Positions 18,952 to 27,740 of a stretch of 64,000 bases of DNA are shown here, in pieces (within the stretch, counting starts at the first letter, position 1; every line of letters begins with the position of its first letter). The stretch comes from Oscillospiraceae bacterium (GTDB taxonomy: Bacteria; Bacillota; Clostridia; Oscillospirales; Acutalibacteraceae): the NCBI GenBank assembly GCA_015066205.1, contig SVOV01000007.1, positions 19,164-83,163 on the forward strand, in the 5' to 3' direction. The notes below the pieces were generated by a model that ran no database searches, was not told the DNA's origin, and saw only the letters and a program-made list of their open reading frames with translations. Both the position numbers and the translations under genes were made by a program.

Positions 18952-19689
18952 TCATTCATTCTTGATTTTGTCCAGAATTTTCCTGTCATTATTTGTAAGT
19001 TCTGCTGTTTCAAGAAGTTCGGGCCGCTTATTAAATGTCACTCTTAATGACTGTTCACGCTTCCACTTTTCAATATTGGCATGATGTCCTGAAATCAGCA
19101 CCTCAGGAACTGTTTTTCCGTTCCATTCATAAGGCTTTGTATACTGCGGATGTTCGAGAAGACCGTTATAAATGCTTTCGCAAGAAAAAGCCTCTTCATT
19201 GGGAAGAACCCCGTCTATCATCCGACCAACAGCATCCGTAACCACAAGCGCAGGAAGTTCACCGCCCGTAAGAACATAATCACCTATAGAAATCTCTTCA
19301 TCAACGATTTCAGAAAGAACTCTTTCATCGATTCCCTCATAATGGCCGCAGAGAAGAATCAGATTCTCATAATGAGCAAGCTCTTTTGCCTTATCCTGAG
19401 AAAACACCTTTCCCTGAGGAGAAAGATAAATGACATAAGGCTTTTTTCCTGTTTGCTCACAGACATATTTGTAACAGTCATATATGGGCTGAGCCTGCAT
19501 CAGCATACCCATCCCGCCACCATAAGGAGTATCGTCCACTCTTCTGTGCTTATCAGTTGAGAAATCTCTGATATTATGTGAAAATATTTCAAGAATACCT
19601 TTATTCTTTGCTCTACCGATTATGCTTTCCTCATAAACAGATCTGCACATATCGGGAAACAGAGTGAGAATATCAATCCGCATCTTCAA
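18952..19689 (-). CDS. trmD: tRNA (guanine-N1)-methyltransferase
   Basis: 'MRIDILTLFPDMC', 'HRRVDDTPYGGGMGMLMQAQPI', 'LCGHYEGIDERV', 'SIGDYVLTGGELPALVV'. Confidence 0.97.
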   Translation of the reverse strand: MKMRIDILTLFPDMCRSVYEESIIGRAKNKGILEIFSHNIRDFSTDKHRRVDDTPYGGGMGMLMQAQPIYDCYKYVCEQTGKKPYVIYLSPQGKVFSQDKAKELAHYENLILLCGHYEGIDERVLSEIVDEEISIGDYVLTGGELPALVVTDAVGRMIDGVLPNEEAFSCESIYNGLLEHPQYTKPYEWNGKTVPEVLISGHHANIEKWKREQSLRVTFNKRPELLETAELTNNDRKILDKIKNE

Positions 19690-20194
19690 AAATTCCTTTC
19701 AGAGGTCGGATTCTGACAAAATTCTGCTCAACATCAACCTGAATTACAACTTCTCTTATCGAAGGAATCAGATATTCATTGTTTTTTTCATCAGTAATAT
19801 GCCATACATCATTAGCACCTGTAACAGAAACATCAGTAATCCTTCCGTATCTGGTGCTTTCGTTATCGGCATCAAAAACCTCACAGCCGATAAGCTCTTC
19901 AATAAACCAGGTTCCTTTAGGAAGATTTGCATCCGCTCTTTTTATGTACAGCATTTTATTGCGAAGAGCTTCAGCCTTTTCCATTGTATCACAACCCTCA
20001 AGCTTCATAAGAATAATGTTTCCGTGAGCTCTGGCTGCTGTTACCTTCACTGATTTTTTTCCGTCAGGATCAAAATACACGGTTTTGAATTTTTTTGCAA
20101 AATCGGGAGAATCGCACCACGGATTGATGCGAATCTCCCCTTTAATACCGTGTGTTCCGACTATCTGACCGAGTTCAAGATAATCTTTAACCAT
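19673..20194 (-). CDS. rimM: Ribosome maturation factor RimM
   Basis: 'LELGQIVGTHGIKGEIRINPWCDSPDFAKKFKTVYF', 'LIGCEVFDADN..YGRITDVSVTGANDVWHI'; overlaps trmD. Confidence 0.95.
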   Translation of the reverse strand: MVKDYLELGQIVGTHGIKGEIRINPWCDSPDFAKKFKTVYFDPDGKKSVKVTAARAHGNIILMKLEGCDTMEKAEALRNKMLYIKRADANLPKGTWFIEELIGCEVFDADNESTRYGRITDVSVTGANDVWHITDEKNNEYLIPSIREVVIQVDVEQNFVRIRPLKGIFEDAD

Positions 20195-20199
20195 ACTTT

Positions 20200-21351
20200 T
20201 TAGATTTCGGGAATTTCAACGGTTACTTCTCTGCCGCACTTTGCAGATCTTGAAATACCGTCAATAATAGCCTGATTATAAATGATCTGACTTGAAGGAA
20301 CGGGAGCTGTACCGCCATCCTTGACAGCATCAATGAAAAGACGGATCTTACTGTAGAAATTGTCTTCCTTTGTTGTTCTTTCGGGAACAACTGTTTCAAC
20401 ATCGCTTCCTGCAATGGTTCTGTATATCTTAAGAGGTCCGCCGATGCTTCCGTTCCAGCATTCGGTTGAGGGAATACGAAGACCCGCTTTTGTACCGAGG
20501 ATAATAGTATCGCCGGGAGTGTCGAGATTCATTGCCCATGAAATACGGAAGTCAAGAATGATTCCGCCCTCAAGTCTTACGAATGCAGCTGCAAAATCAT
20601 CAACACCGAAAAGCTCAGCATATTCGGGATGTCCGGGGAAAGTTACGGGATCCTTTCCGAAGAAAGCTGATGTATAGCCTGATACAGTAAGAGGCTTGGG
20701 ATAGCCGACAGCATTAAGCACCATATCAAGAGAATAGCAACCGATATCAGCAAGAGCACCGATACCTGCGGTCTTATCTTCGATAAAGCTTGTGCCATAA
20801 GGAGTGGGAATACCTCTTCTTCTGCCGCCGCCTGTCTGAATATAATAAACATCGCCAAGCTCGCCTGATTCAACTATCTTCTTGACCATCTTCATATTTT
20901 CATCAAATCTGGGCTGGAAGCCGATCGAAAGAATCTTTCCGCTCTTCTTTTCTGCACGGCAGATAGCAACAGCCTCATCAAGAGTTACGCACATAGGCTT
21001 TTCAAGAAGAACATTAACGCCCTTCTCAAGAGCATATATCGTACATTCAGCATGAGTTCTGTTATATGTGCAGACGCTTACAGCATCGAGTTCTTCAGCA
21101 TCAAGCATTGATTTATGATCGGGATAACATCTTACACCTTCGATTCCGTTATCCTTACAGAATTTTTCAGCCTTACCGGGGATAAGATCAGCGGCAGCAA
21201 CGATTTCAACATCGGGGCATCTGAGATAGTTAGCAACATGAGCCTCGGCGATCCAACCGGTACCGATAATACCGACCTTAACTTTCTTTGCGGTGTCTAC
21301 TACTTTTTCTTCAGCAGCACCTTCCTTGAAGCGATCAAGAATATTTGACAT
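20200..21351 (-). CDS. Gfo/Idh/MocA family oxidoreductase
   Basis: 'VGIIGTGWIAEAHVANYLRCPDVEIVAAADL', 'EKPMCVTLDEAVAICRAEKKSGKILSIGFQPRF'. Confidence 0.93.
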   Translation of the reverse strand: MSNILDRFKEGAAEEKVVDTAKKVKVGIIGTGWIAEAHVANYLRCPDVEIVAAADLIPGKAEKFCKDNGIEGVRCYPDHKSMLDAEELDAVSVCTYNRTHAECTIYALEKGVNVLLEKPMCVTLDEAVAICRAEKKSGKILSIGFQPRFDENMKMVKKIVESGELGDVYYIQTGGGRRRGIPTPYGTSFIEDKTAGIGALADIGCYSLDMVLNAVGYPKPLTVSGYTSAFFGKDPVTFPGHPEYAELFGVDDFAAAFVRLEGGIILDFRISWAMNLDTPGDTIILGTKAGLRIPSTECWNGSIGGPLKIYRTIAGSDVETVVPERTTKEDNFYSKIRLFIDAVKDGGTAPVPSSQIIYNQAIIDGISRSAKCGREVTVEIPEI

Positions 21352-21367
21352 AATAAAAACCTCCGTT

Positions 21368-22177
21368 TTATTTGTTATTAATTAAAGCTATGAGCTTTTT
21401 ATAAACATTTTTATTAGAGCATACAACAGGTCCGGGGGCAGAAAAACCTACCGGCTCTCCGGAAAAATCAGAAACAATACCGCCTGCTTCTTCAATAAGA
21501 AGAGTTCCGCCTGCATAATCCCAGGGAGAAAGAATACATTCAAAGAAACCGTCAGTTCTTCCGCAGGCTACATTTGCCATATCAATAGCGGCACTGCCGC
21601 TTCTTCTGATATCGGCACAATGCATAAAAATATTATGTGCAATACTAAAGCCCTTACAACCGTACTGTTCTTTTTTATAGGGGGTTGTTCCGAACGATAT
21701 AACGGCATTTTCCATTTCTCTGTCAGAAACAGATATCTTTTTTCCGTTGAGATTCGCGCCCTTTCCTTTTATTGCAGAAAAAAGCTCTTCGCGATACGGA
21801 TCATATACCACCGAATAAACTATTTCACCGTTATAAAGCATAGCTACGGATATAGAGGAAGCACCGAGAGAGTGAATAAAATTAGTTGTACCGTCAATGG
21901 GATCAATTACAAAGCAGATTCCCTCTTTGGTGTCTTCAGCAAAATTATCCTTTTCCTCGGCAAAAAACTTTGCCTCGGGAAAAACACAAAGAATACCTTC
22001 AATGAGAGCCTTCTGAACACTTTCATCAAAAACGGTAACAAAATCGGCATCACCGCTCTTTTTCTTGATATTAGAAGTATCAGCTTCTATATCATTTGCT
22101 GAAAGCATAATTTTTCCGCATTCTCTGACAAGGCTTTCAATTCTGAGAAAGCTTTCTTCAGTAAACATTTCCATCAT
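21368..22177 (-). CDS. Inositol monophosphatase family protein
   Basis: 'FFAEEKD', 'CFVIDPIDGTTNFIHSLGASSISVAML', 'SPWDYAGGTLLIEEAGGIVSD'. Confidence 0.93.
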   Translation of the reverse strand: MMEMFTEESFLRIESLVRECGKIMLSANDIEADTSNIKKKSGDADFVTVFDESVQKALIEGILCVFPEAKFFAEEKDNFAEDTKEGICFVIDPIDGTTNFIHSLGASSISVAMLYNGEIVYSVVYDPYREELFSAIKGKGANLNGKKISVSDREMENAVISFGTTPYKKEQYGCKGFSIAHNIFMHCADIRRSGSAAIDMANVACGRTDGFFECILSPWDYAGGTLLIEEAGGIVSDFSGEPVGFSAPGPVVCSNKNVYKKLIALINNK

Positions 22178-22737
22178 TCTTCAAAATCCAACGCCATCGC
22201 GTGTCCCATTTTTGTAGTTATAAGATCTTTAAGCCCATTCTTTTTATAAAAATTAATTGCATTGATATTGTCTTCACCGCAAACCATCATCATTCCGTTT
22301 ATGTTCTTCCTGCTGAGGTGGTCTTTAAGTGCGGAAATAAGAAGTGAGCCGAGCCCCTGTCTCTGGTAATTATCATCAATATCGATATGAAAATGTGCAC
22401 TGTAGCTGTTTTTGAACATAGAATGTGAGAGAAGATCAAGCTTTGCTTCAACATATCTTTTGGGACTTATTGCAGCACACTGATTAAGATATATCTCTTT
22501 AAAAGTCTTTTCATACTTTTCATAGTTCTCTGCGCAAATTATATATCCTACAGCTTCATCCTCATCATTGACGGCTACAAAGCAATTTTCAGGCTCCTGC
22601 TCAATGTAATAATTACAGTACATTAAAAGAATATATTTCTGTGTCTCCTCGGGAGAATCAAGACATTCAGCATTTGCAAGGCAGATGTCCTGAACTCTTT
22701 TTTTATCTTTTTCGTTGTAAGGTCTGACAGTTGCCAT
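22174..22737 (-). CDS. GNAT family N-acetyltransferase
   Basis: 'HIDIDDNYQRQGLGSLLISALKDHLSRKNINGMMMVCGEDNINAINFYKKNGL'. Confidence 0.9.
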   Translation of the reverse strand: MATVRPYNEKDKKRVQDICLANAECLDSPEETQKYILLMYCNYYIEQEPENCFVAVNDEDEAVGYIICAENYEKYEKTFKEIYLNQCAAISPKRYVEAKLDLLSHSMFKNSYSAHFHIDIDDNYQRQGLGSLLISALKDHLSRKNINGMMMVCGEDNINAINFYKKNGLKDLITTKMGHAMALDFEE

Positions 22738-22854
22738 ATTGTCACCTCCGTATTTTTTTATATTATATAACTAATTGCAAAAAAAGTCCACTAAAACTAT
22801 ATGTTTTTTTCAAATTATATGTTATATTAATAAAAAAACTTATGGGAGCGTTAT

Positions 22855-23832
22855 ATGAAATTTGCAACTGTCGGAACATCCTGGATCACTGAAAAATTCA
22901 TATCATCGGCAAAAACCGTTGACGGAGTATATCTTATTGCAGTTTATTCAAGAGATAAAGATAAGGCAGAAGCCTTCAAAGAAAAAACCGGAGCAGTGCT
23001 GGCTTTTGATTCACTTGAAGAAATGGCAGAATCTGATGCTTTCGACAGCGTATATATTGCAAGCCCCAATGTATGCCACTATGAGCAAAGCAAGTTTTTT
23101 CTGAACCACGGAAAAAATGTAATCTGCGAGAAACCTGCAACAACTACCCTTGAACAGATGCAGGAGCTTATTTCTCTTGCTGAAACCAATAATCTTTCTT
23201 ATACGGAAGCTATTATGACGATTCATACAGAAGGGTTCAATATACTCACGGATAAAATGCGTGATATCGGAAAGATCCGCTCTGCTCATTTTGATTTTTA
23301 TCAGCTTTCCTCAAAGTATCCCTTGTATACCGAAGGCAAAAATCCGAATATATTCAATCCTGATATGCATACAGGCTGCCTTATGGATATAGGAGTTTAT
23401 AACCTTTATCTTGCAGCTGCACTTTTCGGAAAGCCCGAGAGTATCATATCAGATGCAGTGAAGCTTCCTAACGGCTGCGATGCTGCGGGCACGGCAATAC
23501 TTAAATATAATGATTTATCGGTTGTACTTAATTACTCAAAGGTCGGACAGACTTATTCTTATTCTGAAATTATAGGTGATAAAGGAACTCTGATGTTTTC
23601 TTCCGTTTCACAGCTTACGGGAATGTATCTGAAAACAAAGGATTCTTCAGATTCTCTTATTGAAGAAGAGATAAGCCGTGATGAAATAATGAGCGGCGAG
23701 ATCAGCTTCTTCAAAAATCTGACCGAAAACAAGGATTTTAACAATGAAAGATATGTTTTCACAAAAAAAACAGCTCTTATCGTCAGAGAGATATGTGACA
23801 AAATAAGAGCTGATAACAGTTTTCCTTTTTAA
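22855..23832 (+). CDS. Gfo/Idh/MocA family oxidoreductase
   Basis: 'FATVGTSWITEKFISSAK', 'VYIASPNVCHYEQSKFFLNHGKNVICEKPATTTLEQMQEL'. Confidence 0.92.
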   Translation: MKFATVGTSWITEKFISSAKTVDGVYLIAVYSRDKDKAEAFKEKTGAVLAFDSLEEMAESDAFDSVYIASPNVCHYEQSKFFLNHGKNVICEKPATTTLEQMQELISLAETNNLSYTEAIMTIHTEGFNILTDKMRDIGKIRSAHFDFYQLSSKYPLYTEGKNPNIFNPDMHTGCLMDIGVYNLYLAAALFGKPESIISDAVKLPNGCDAAGTAILKYNDLSVVLNYSKVGQTYSYSEIIGDKGTLMFSSVSQLTGMYLKTKDSSDSLIEEEISRDEIMSGEISFFKNLTENKDFNNERYVFTKKTALIVREICDKIRADNSFPF

Positions 23833-24650
23833 ATAAATTTTTCCTCTATAACTGAAATAAGATGTGCAACAACTCCGTCATCCGAGCTGCAGAGAATCTC
23901 TTTTGCAGCGGATAGTGCCAGCGCATCTGCACCCGACGGACAAAATGAATTTACAGCTTCGGATAACATATCAACATCATTTGAACCGTCACCTACAGCA
24001 AAAATGTTTCCGAAAGGGATTCCGAGATGATCGGAAAGCTGATGTAAAGCTTTCCCCTTTCCGGCTTCTTTAGAGAGAAGCTCAACATATGAGCCAGTAC
24101 ACGGTATATATTTTATTTTTCCGAGATCAATTGTTCTGAGAAACTCCTGTACCTCAAATGTTTTTTCATTAACTGAAAGCATTATTTTCACTGCAGGAAA
24201 CATACTTTCACTGATACTGTCTGCAATTTTATAGTCATCAATCCGAAGCCCCTTAAAATGACGGAAGCTTTGCTCATTCGGATTCAGCACATAGGAATTC
24301 TTATCACAACTGAAAAACTCGACGGCTATCTGAGGAAATGCGCTGACGATGCTTTCAATGACGGATATTGAATCTGCCTCAACGGCATTACTGAAAATGC
24401 TTTTATTCTCAAGATAATCAAAAGCATCTGCGCCGTTTCCGAGAAGCACGGGAGCATTGATTATTTCAGGAGAATAATTATGAAAGCCCTTGTATGTTCT
24501 TCCTGTAGAAACGGTAAATCTTCCGCCTCGACGGATAAAATATTTGATTGCTTCAATATTTTTTTCGGGGATTATTCCGTCTGTACCTGTAAGAGTACCG
24601 TCAAAATCAGAAACAATTACAAAACCTTCGAATCTGTTCAATGAAATCAC
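23829..24650 (-). CDS. Cof-type HAD family hydrolase
   Basis: 'FVIVSDFDGTLTGTDGIIPEKNIEAIKYFIRRGGRFTVSTGRTY', 'GNIFAVGDGSNDVDMLSEAVNSFCPSGA'. Confidence 0.9.
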   Translation of the reverse strand: MISLNRFEGFVIVSDFDGTLTGTDGIIPEKNIEAIKYFIRRGGRFTVSTGRTYKGFHNYSPEIINAPVLLGNGADAFDYLENKSIFSNAVEADSISVIESIVSAFPQIAVEFFSCDKNSYVLNPNEQSFRHFKGLRIDDYKIADSISESMFPAVKIMLSVNEKTFEVQEFLRTIDLGKIKYIPCTGSYVELLSKEAGKGKALHQLSDHLGIPFGNIFAVGDGSNDVDMLSEAVNSFCPSGADALALSAAKEILCSSDDGVVAHLISVIEEKFI

Positions 24651-24700
24651 CTCCCTGAAATATTAACACAAAAAAGGATATAATTCAATATAATGCGTTA

Positions 24701-24728
24701 TTGACAAAACAAAAAAATGCTTTATACT
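24701..24728 (+). promoter_or_regulatory. Candidate sigma-A promoter for DHDPS-family gene
   Basis: TTGACA (24701-24706), 16 bp, TATACT (24723-24728). Confidence 0.75.
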
Positions 24729-24756
24729 GAATATATAAAATTAAAGGAGCGTTATT

Positions 24757-25677
24757 ATGATCAAATCCATTCCCGACGGTGTATATCCTACAATGATAAC
24801 ACCTTATACAACTGATAATAAAATTGATTACAACGCAGTTGAACAGCTGCTTCACTGGTATCACGAAAGAGGTGTTGCCGGTATATTTGCAATATGTCAG
24901 TCAAGCGAGATATTCTTCCTTTCATTTGAAGAAAGACTTGAACTTCTTAAGTTTATTATGGCTCACAAACCCGCTGATATGACAGTTGTTGCAAGCGGAC
25001 ATACCGCCGATGACCTTGATGTACAGATACGCGAAGCCAAAAGCTTTATCGACTGCGGAATTGATGCCTATGTTTTTATTGCAAACCGTTTTGCAAAAGC
25101 TGACGAAAGCGATGATATTCTTCTTAAGAATATGGAATATGTTGCTTCCAATCTTCCCGAAATCGGCCTTGGTGTTTACGAGTGTCCATATCCCTACAAG
25201 AGGGTTCTTACTCCCTATCTTCTTAAAAAGATGGCGGAAACAGGAAAATATCAGTTCCTTAAGGATACCTGCTGTAACATCAGCATGATCAAAGATAAGC
25301 TTGATGCAATCAAGGGTTCAGAGCTCAAGATCTTTAATGCTAACTCCGCAACACTTCTTGATTCGCTTAAACTCGGTTGTTCCGGCTTTTCAGGTGTTAT
25401 GGCAAATTTCCATCCTGAGCTTTATGCAGAGCTTTGCAACATCTACAAGAGTGATCCCGAAAAGGCACAGAAGCTTCAGAACTTTGTCGGTTTCTTCTCT
25501 GTTGCCGAATGTCAGTGTTATCCTGTCAACGCAAAGTACTATCTTTCTCTTGAAGGTCTTGATATCAACATTGACAGCCGTGCAAGAAGCAAGGCAGAAT
25601 TTGCTCCGAACAGAATGGCTGAAATTCAACAGATGCGTGAACTTACAATAGATTATAAGAACAAAGTTCTTTTATAA
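24757..25677 (+). CDS. Dihydrodipicolinate synthase family protein (DapA/NanA-like aldolase)
   Basis: 'GVYPTMITPYTTDNKIDYNAVEQLLHWYHERGVAGIFAICQSSE', 'ADMTVVASGHTADD', 'FLKDTCCN' Schiff-base Lys region. Confidence 0.9.
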   Translation: MIKSIPDGVYPTMITPYTTDNKIDYNAVEQLLHWYHERGVAGIFAICQSSEIFFLSFEERLELLKFIMAHKPADMTVVASGHTADDLDVQIREAKSFIDCGIDAYVFIANRFAKADESDDILLKNMEYVASNLPEIGLGVYECPYPYKRVLTPYLLKKMAETGKYQFLKDTCCNISMIKDKLDAIKGSELKIFNANSATLLDSLKLGCSGFSGVMANFHPELYAELCNIYKSDPEKAQKLQNFVGFFSVAECQCYPVNAKYYLSLEGLDINIDSRARSKAEFAPNRMAEIQQMRELTIDYKNKVLL

Positions 25678-25720
25678 TACCTGAAAACTGCTATTGTTTT
25701 CAACAAAATACACATAAAAG

Positions 25721-25757
25721 CAGCGGCCACGAATGTGACCGCTGTTAATTATTTTTT
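25721..25757. terminator. Intrinsic terminator between convergent genes
   Basis: CAGCGGCCAC-GAAT-GTGACCGCTG (one mismatch) then TTAATTATTTTTTT. Confidence 0.75.
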
Positions 25758-26603
25758 TATCACAAGCCGCTCTCCGGTATCTTCAATATCAAAGAACACA
25801 GGCCTTTCGTCAAGAGAGCTGTTTGGGCAGTGAAGTGTAAGTTTGAGATTATTGCCGAGATCCTCAAAAAGCATTCCGTGACCGCCGTCTTTGGTAAAAA
25901 TAGGTTCAAGCTGTTCCCAAGTACCGTTTATTTCACCGTTTGATGAAACAGCAAGACACTGATAATACTGACCGTTAATTGCGCTTGACCATATCATATA
26001 AAGTCTGTTATTTTTTCCTCTGTACATAAACGGTCCGTCTGTTACATAACGGTTGCCCTTAATTCTTTCGGCATATTTTGCATCCCATCCGCTGAACATA
26101 TATATCGGTTCGGAAACGGCTTCAGAAAGCTCCGAATTGAGCTCTACATAACATACCGTTCCGTTCATTATCTGAACATGCTCGTGACAGAAAACAAGAT
26201 AGGGCTTCCCTTCACGGCTTATATATAGTGTTCCGTCAAGACACCACCATCCGTCAGGAGTCAGAGAGTTCTCCGAGCATTTTACAAATTCACCGTCGGG
26301 AGAAGCACTTACAAGAGAGTATGTCCCTCTCATTCCGTCCGGCTTTTCAAAGGTTGCAAGCATATAATATTTGCCGTTGAACTTATGTACCTCGGGCGCC
26401 CAGTTAGAATTCTTATTAAGACCGAATTTTTCGGAATCAAAAATCATTTCAGGCTCAGACCAGTTTTCAAGATCGGTTCCCTTATAAACATCAAATCCGC
26501 CTGTTTTCTGACCGAAATTCTTGCCTCTTGTTCCGTAAAGATAATAAACTCCGTCTTCCTTCAGAATGAACGGGTCTCTGATATTGATATCCTGATTTTT
26601 CAT
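25749..26603 (-). CDS. Glycoside hydrolase family 43-like (five-bladed beta-propeller) protein
   Basis: 'NIRDPFILKEDGVYYLYGTRG', 'NSNWAPEVHKFNGKYYMLATF', 'DGPFMYRGKNNRLYMIWSS'. Confidence 0.85.
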   Translation of the reverse strand: MKNQDINIRDPFILKEDGVYYLYGTRGKNFGQKTGGFDVYKGTDLENWSEPEMIFDSEKFGLNKNSNWAPEVHKFNGKYYMLATFEKPDGMRGTYSLVSASPDGEFVKCSENSLTPDGWWCLDGTLYISREGKPYLVFCHEHVQIMNGTVCYVELNSELSEAVSEPIYMFSGWDAKYAERIKGNRYVTDGPFMYRGKNNRLYMIWSSAINGQYYQCLAVSSNGEINGTWEQLEPIFTKDGGHGMLFEDLGNNLKLTLHCPNSSLDERPVFFDIEDTGERLVIKK

Positions 26604-27409
26604 CAGACTTCTCCTTTAACAAGAAATTTATCCCTGAGAGAATTCAGCATATTTTCATCAATTCCGTATTGCTTCATAAAAAAATCTTCAATACTGCAGA
26701 ATTCTTTATCGATTTTTAAGAATAATCTGTCCATATATTCACGCTTTACGCCCATAAGGATAGCAAGACATTTTCTGAGCCGTCTTTCTTTAATAACAAG
26801 CGGGGCAAATACCCGTGTCTTAATAATTTCAGCCGATGAAAAACGGTTCGTTGCAAGAAAATCCTCAATAATAGTTTCTCTGTCTATTCCGAGAGCAAGA
26901 AGAATCAGCATTGTTGTAACGCCGACTCTGTCCTTACCCGCACTGCAATGCCATAAAACCGCTTCTGCGTTGTCTTCAGCAAGAATTGAAAAAATCTGTG
27001 GGAACAAAGTTTTTGTTCTTTCGCCGAAAACAAGCATTTCATACATATCATAAAACACATCCTCCGGGCGGCGCGAAGCATCGGAAAAGATATTGAACCA
27101 GGTTTTGATAGAATATTCGTCTCTTGTTATACCGAGATATGCCTTATCGAGAAGAGGAATATGAATATATCTGACACCATCAATCTCAGGATCAGGCTTT
27201 TCCTTGATTTCGGCTTCTATTCTCAGATCAATAATCGTGCTGAGATTATATTCATCACAAAGCTTTTTGAGATCATCCTCAGACGCCTTAAAAAGGCTTC
27301 CGCTTCTTATAAGCATCTTATCCCTGATTACTCTTCCGTCTGAAGAAACATATCCTCCGAGATCTCTGGTGTTCTTTAATTTCTGAAATTTTATCCGTCT
27401 GATTTTCAT
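26603..27409 (-). CDS. Tyrosine-protein phosphatase (PTP3-like)
   Basis: N-term 'NTRDLGGYVSSDGRVIRDKMLIRSGSL' and active site 'LWHCSAGKDRVGVTTML' (CX5R). Confidence 0.93.
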   Translation of the reverse strand: MKIRRIKFQKLKNTRDLGGYVSSDGRVIRDKMLIRSGSLFKASEDDLKKLCDEYNLSTIIDLRIEAEIKEKPDPEIDGVRYIHIPLLDKAYLGITRDEYSIKTWFNIFSDASRRPEDVFYDMYEMLVFGERTKTLFPQIFSILAEDNAEAVLWHCSAGKDRVGVTTMLILLALGIDRETIIEDFLATNRFSSAEIIKTRVFAPLVIKERRLRKCLAILMGVKREYMDRLFLKIDKEFCSIEDFFMKQYGIDENMLNSLRDKFLVKGEV

Positions 27410-27415
27410 TATGTA

Positions 27416-27484
27416 TTATTCCTTATAAAACAATCTGAATATTTTCCGTAAAAAAACAGGACTGCTGAAAACAAATATTCTCAT
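27416..27484 (-). CDS. spoVM: SpoVM-like sporulation micropeptide (22 aa), not in supplied ORF track
   Basis: Minus-strand ATG preceded by AGGAGGGGAGTAT; encodes MRIFVFSSPVFLRKIFRLFYKE. Aligns ungapped with B. subtilis SpoVM MKFYTIKLPKFLGGIVRAMLGSFRKD at M1, K/R2, P9, F11, L12, I15, R17; lies beyond prpC-prkC-rsgA as in Bacillus. Confidence 0.8.
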   Translation of the reverse strand: MRIFVFSSPVFLRKIFRLFYKE

Positions 27485-27495
27485 ATACTCCCCTC

Positions 27496-27645
27496 CTAAC
27501 AAGATCTGAGCAAAAACACACCGGCAAAGATCAGCATAACAGCCAGTGCAATTACAAGTATCTTTACAGGGAAACATATGCCGAGAAATAGTCCAACACC
27601 AAAACTGATAACAATAAATCCTTTAGAACTGTTTCTCCTTTTCAT
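27496..27645 (-). CDS. 49-aa small hydrophobic membrane protein between rsgA and spoVM
   Basis: ATG at 27645 with upstream GGGGTG; MKRRNSSKGFIVISFGVGLFLGICFPVKILVIALAVMLIFAGVFLLRSC, two predicted hydrophobic segments; stop 12 nt before the spoVM start. Confidence 0.7.
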   Translation of the reverse strand: MKRRNSSKGFIVISFGVGLFLGICFPVKILVIALAVMLIFAGVFLLRSC

Positions 27646-27710
27646 ACTGCACCCCGAATTATTAATTTACCGTACAAAACGGTACACATTAAATAATACG
27701 GGAGAAAAAG

Positions 27711-27740
27711 AAAGTATGTGTATGTCCTGTTATTTTATTC
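27711..27740 (-). promoter_or_regulatory. Candidate sigma-E-like promoter for the micro-ORF/spoVM unit
   Basis: Minus strand GAATAAA (27740-27734), 15 bp, CATACTTT (27718-27711); overlaps the rsgA stop codon. Confidence 0.35.

Noticed and set aside
26385-27053. 222-aa plus-strand ORF antisense to the GH43-like and phosphatase genes
   Set aside because: Both overlapped genes have clear catalytic motifs; the antisense frame shows no domain signature.
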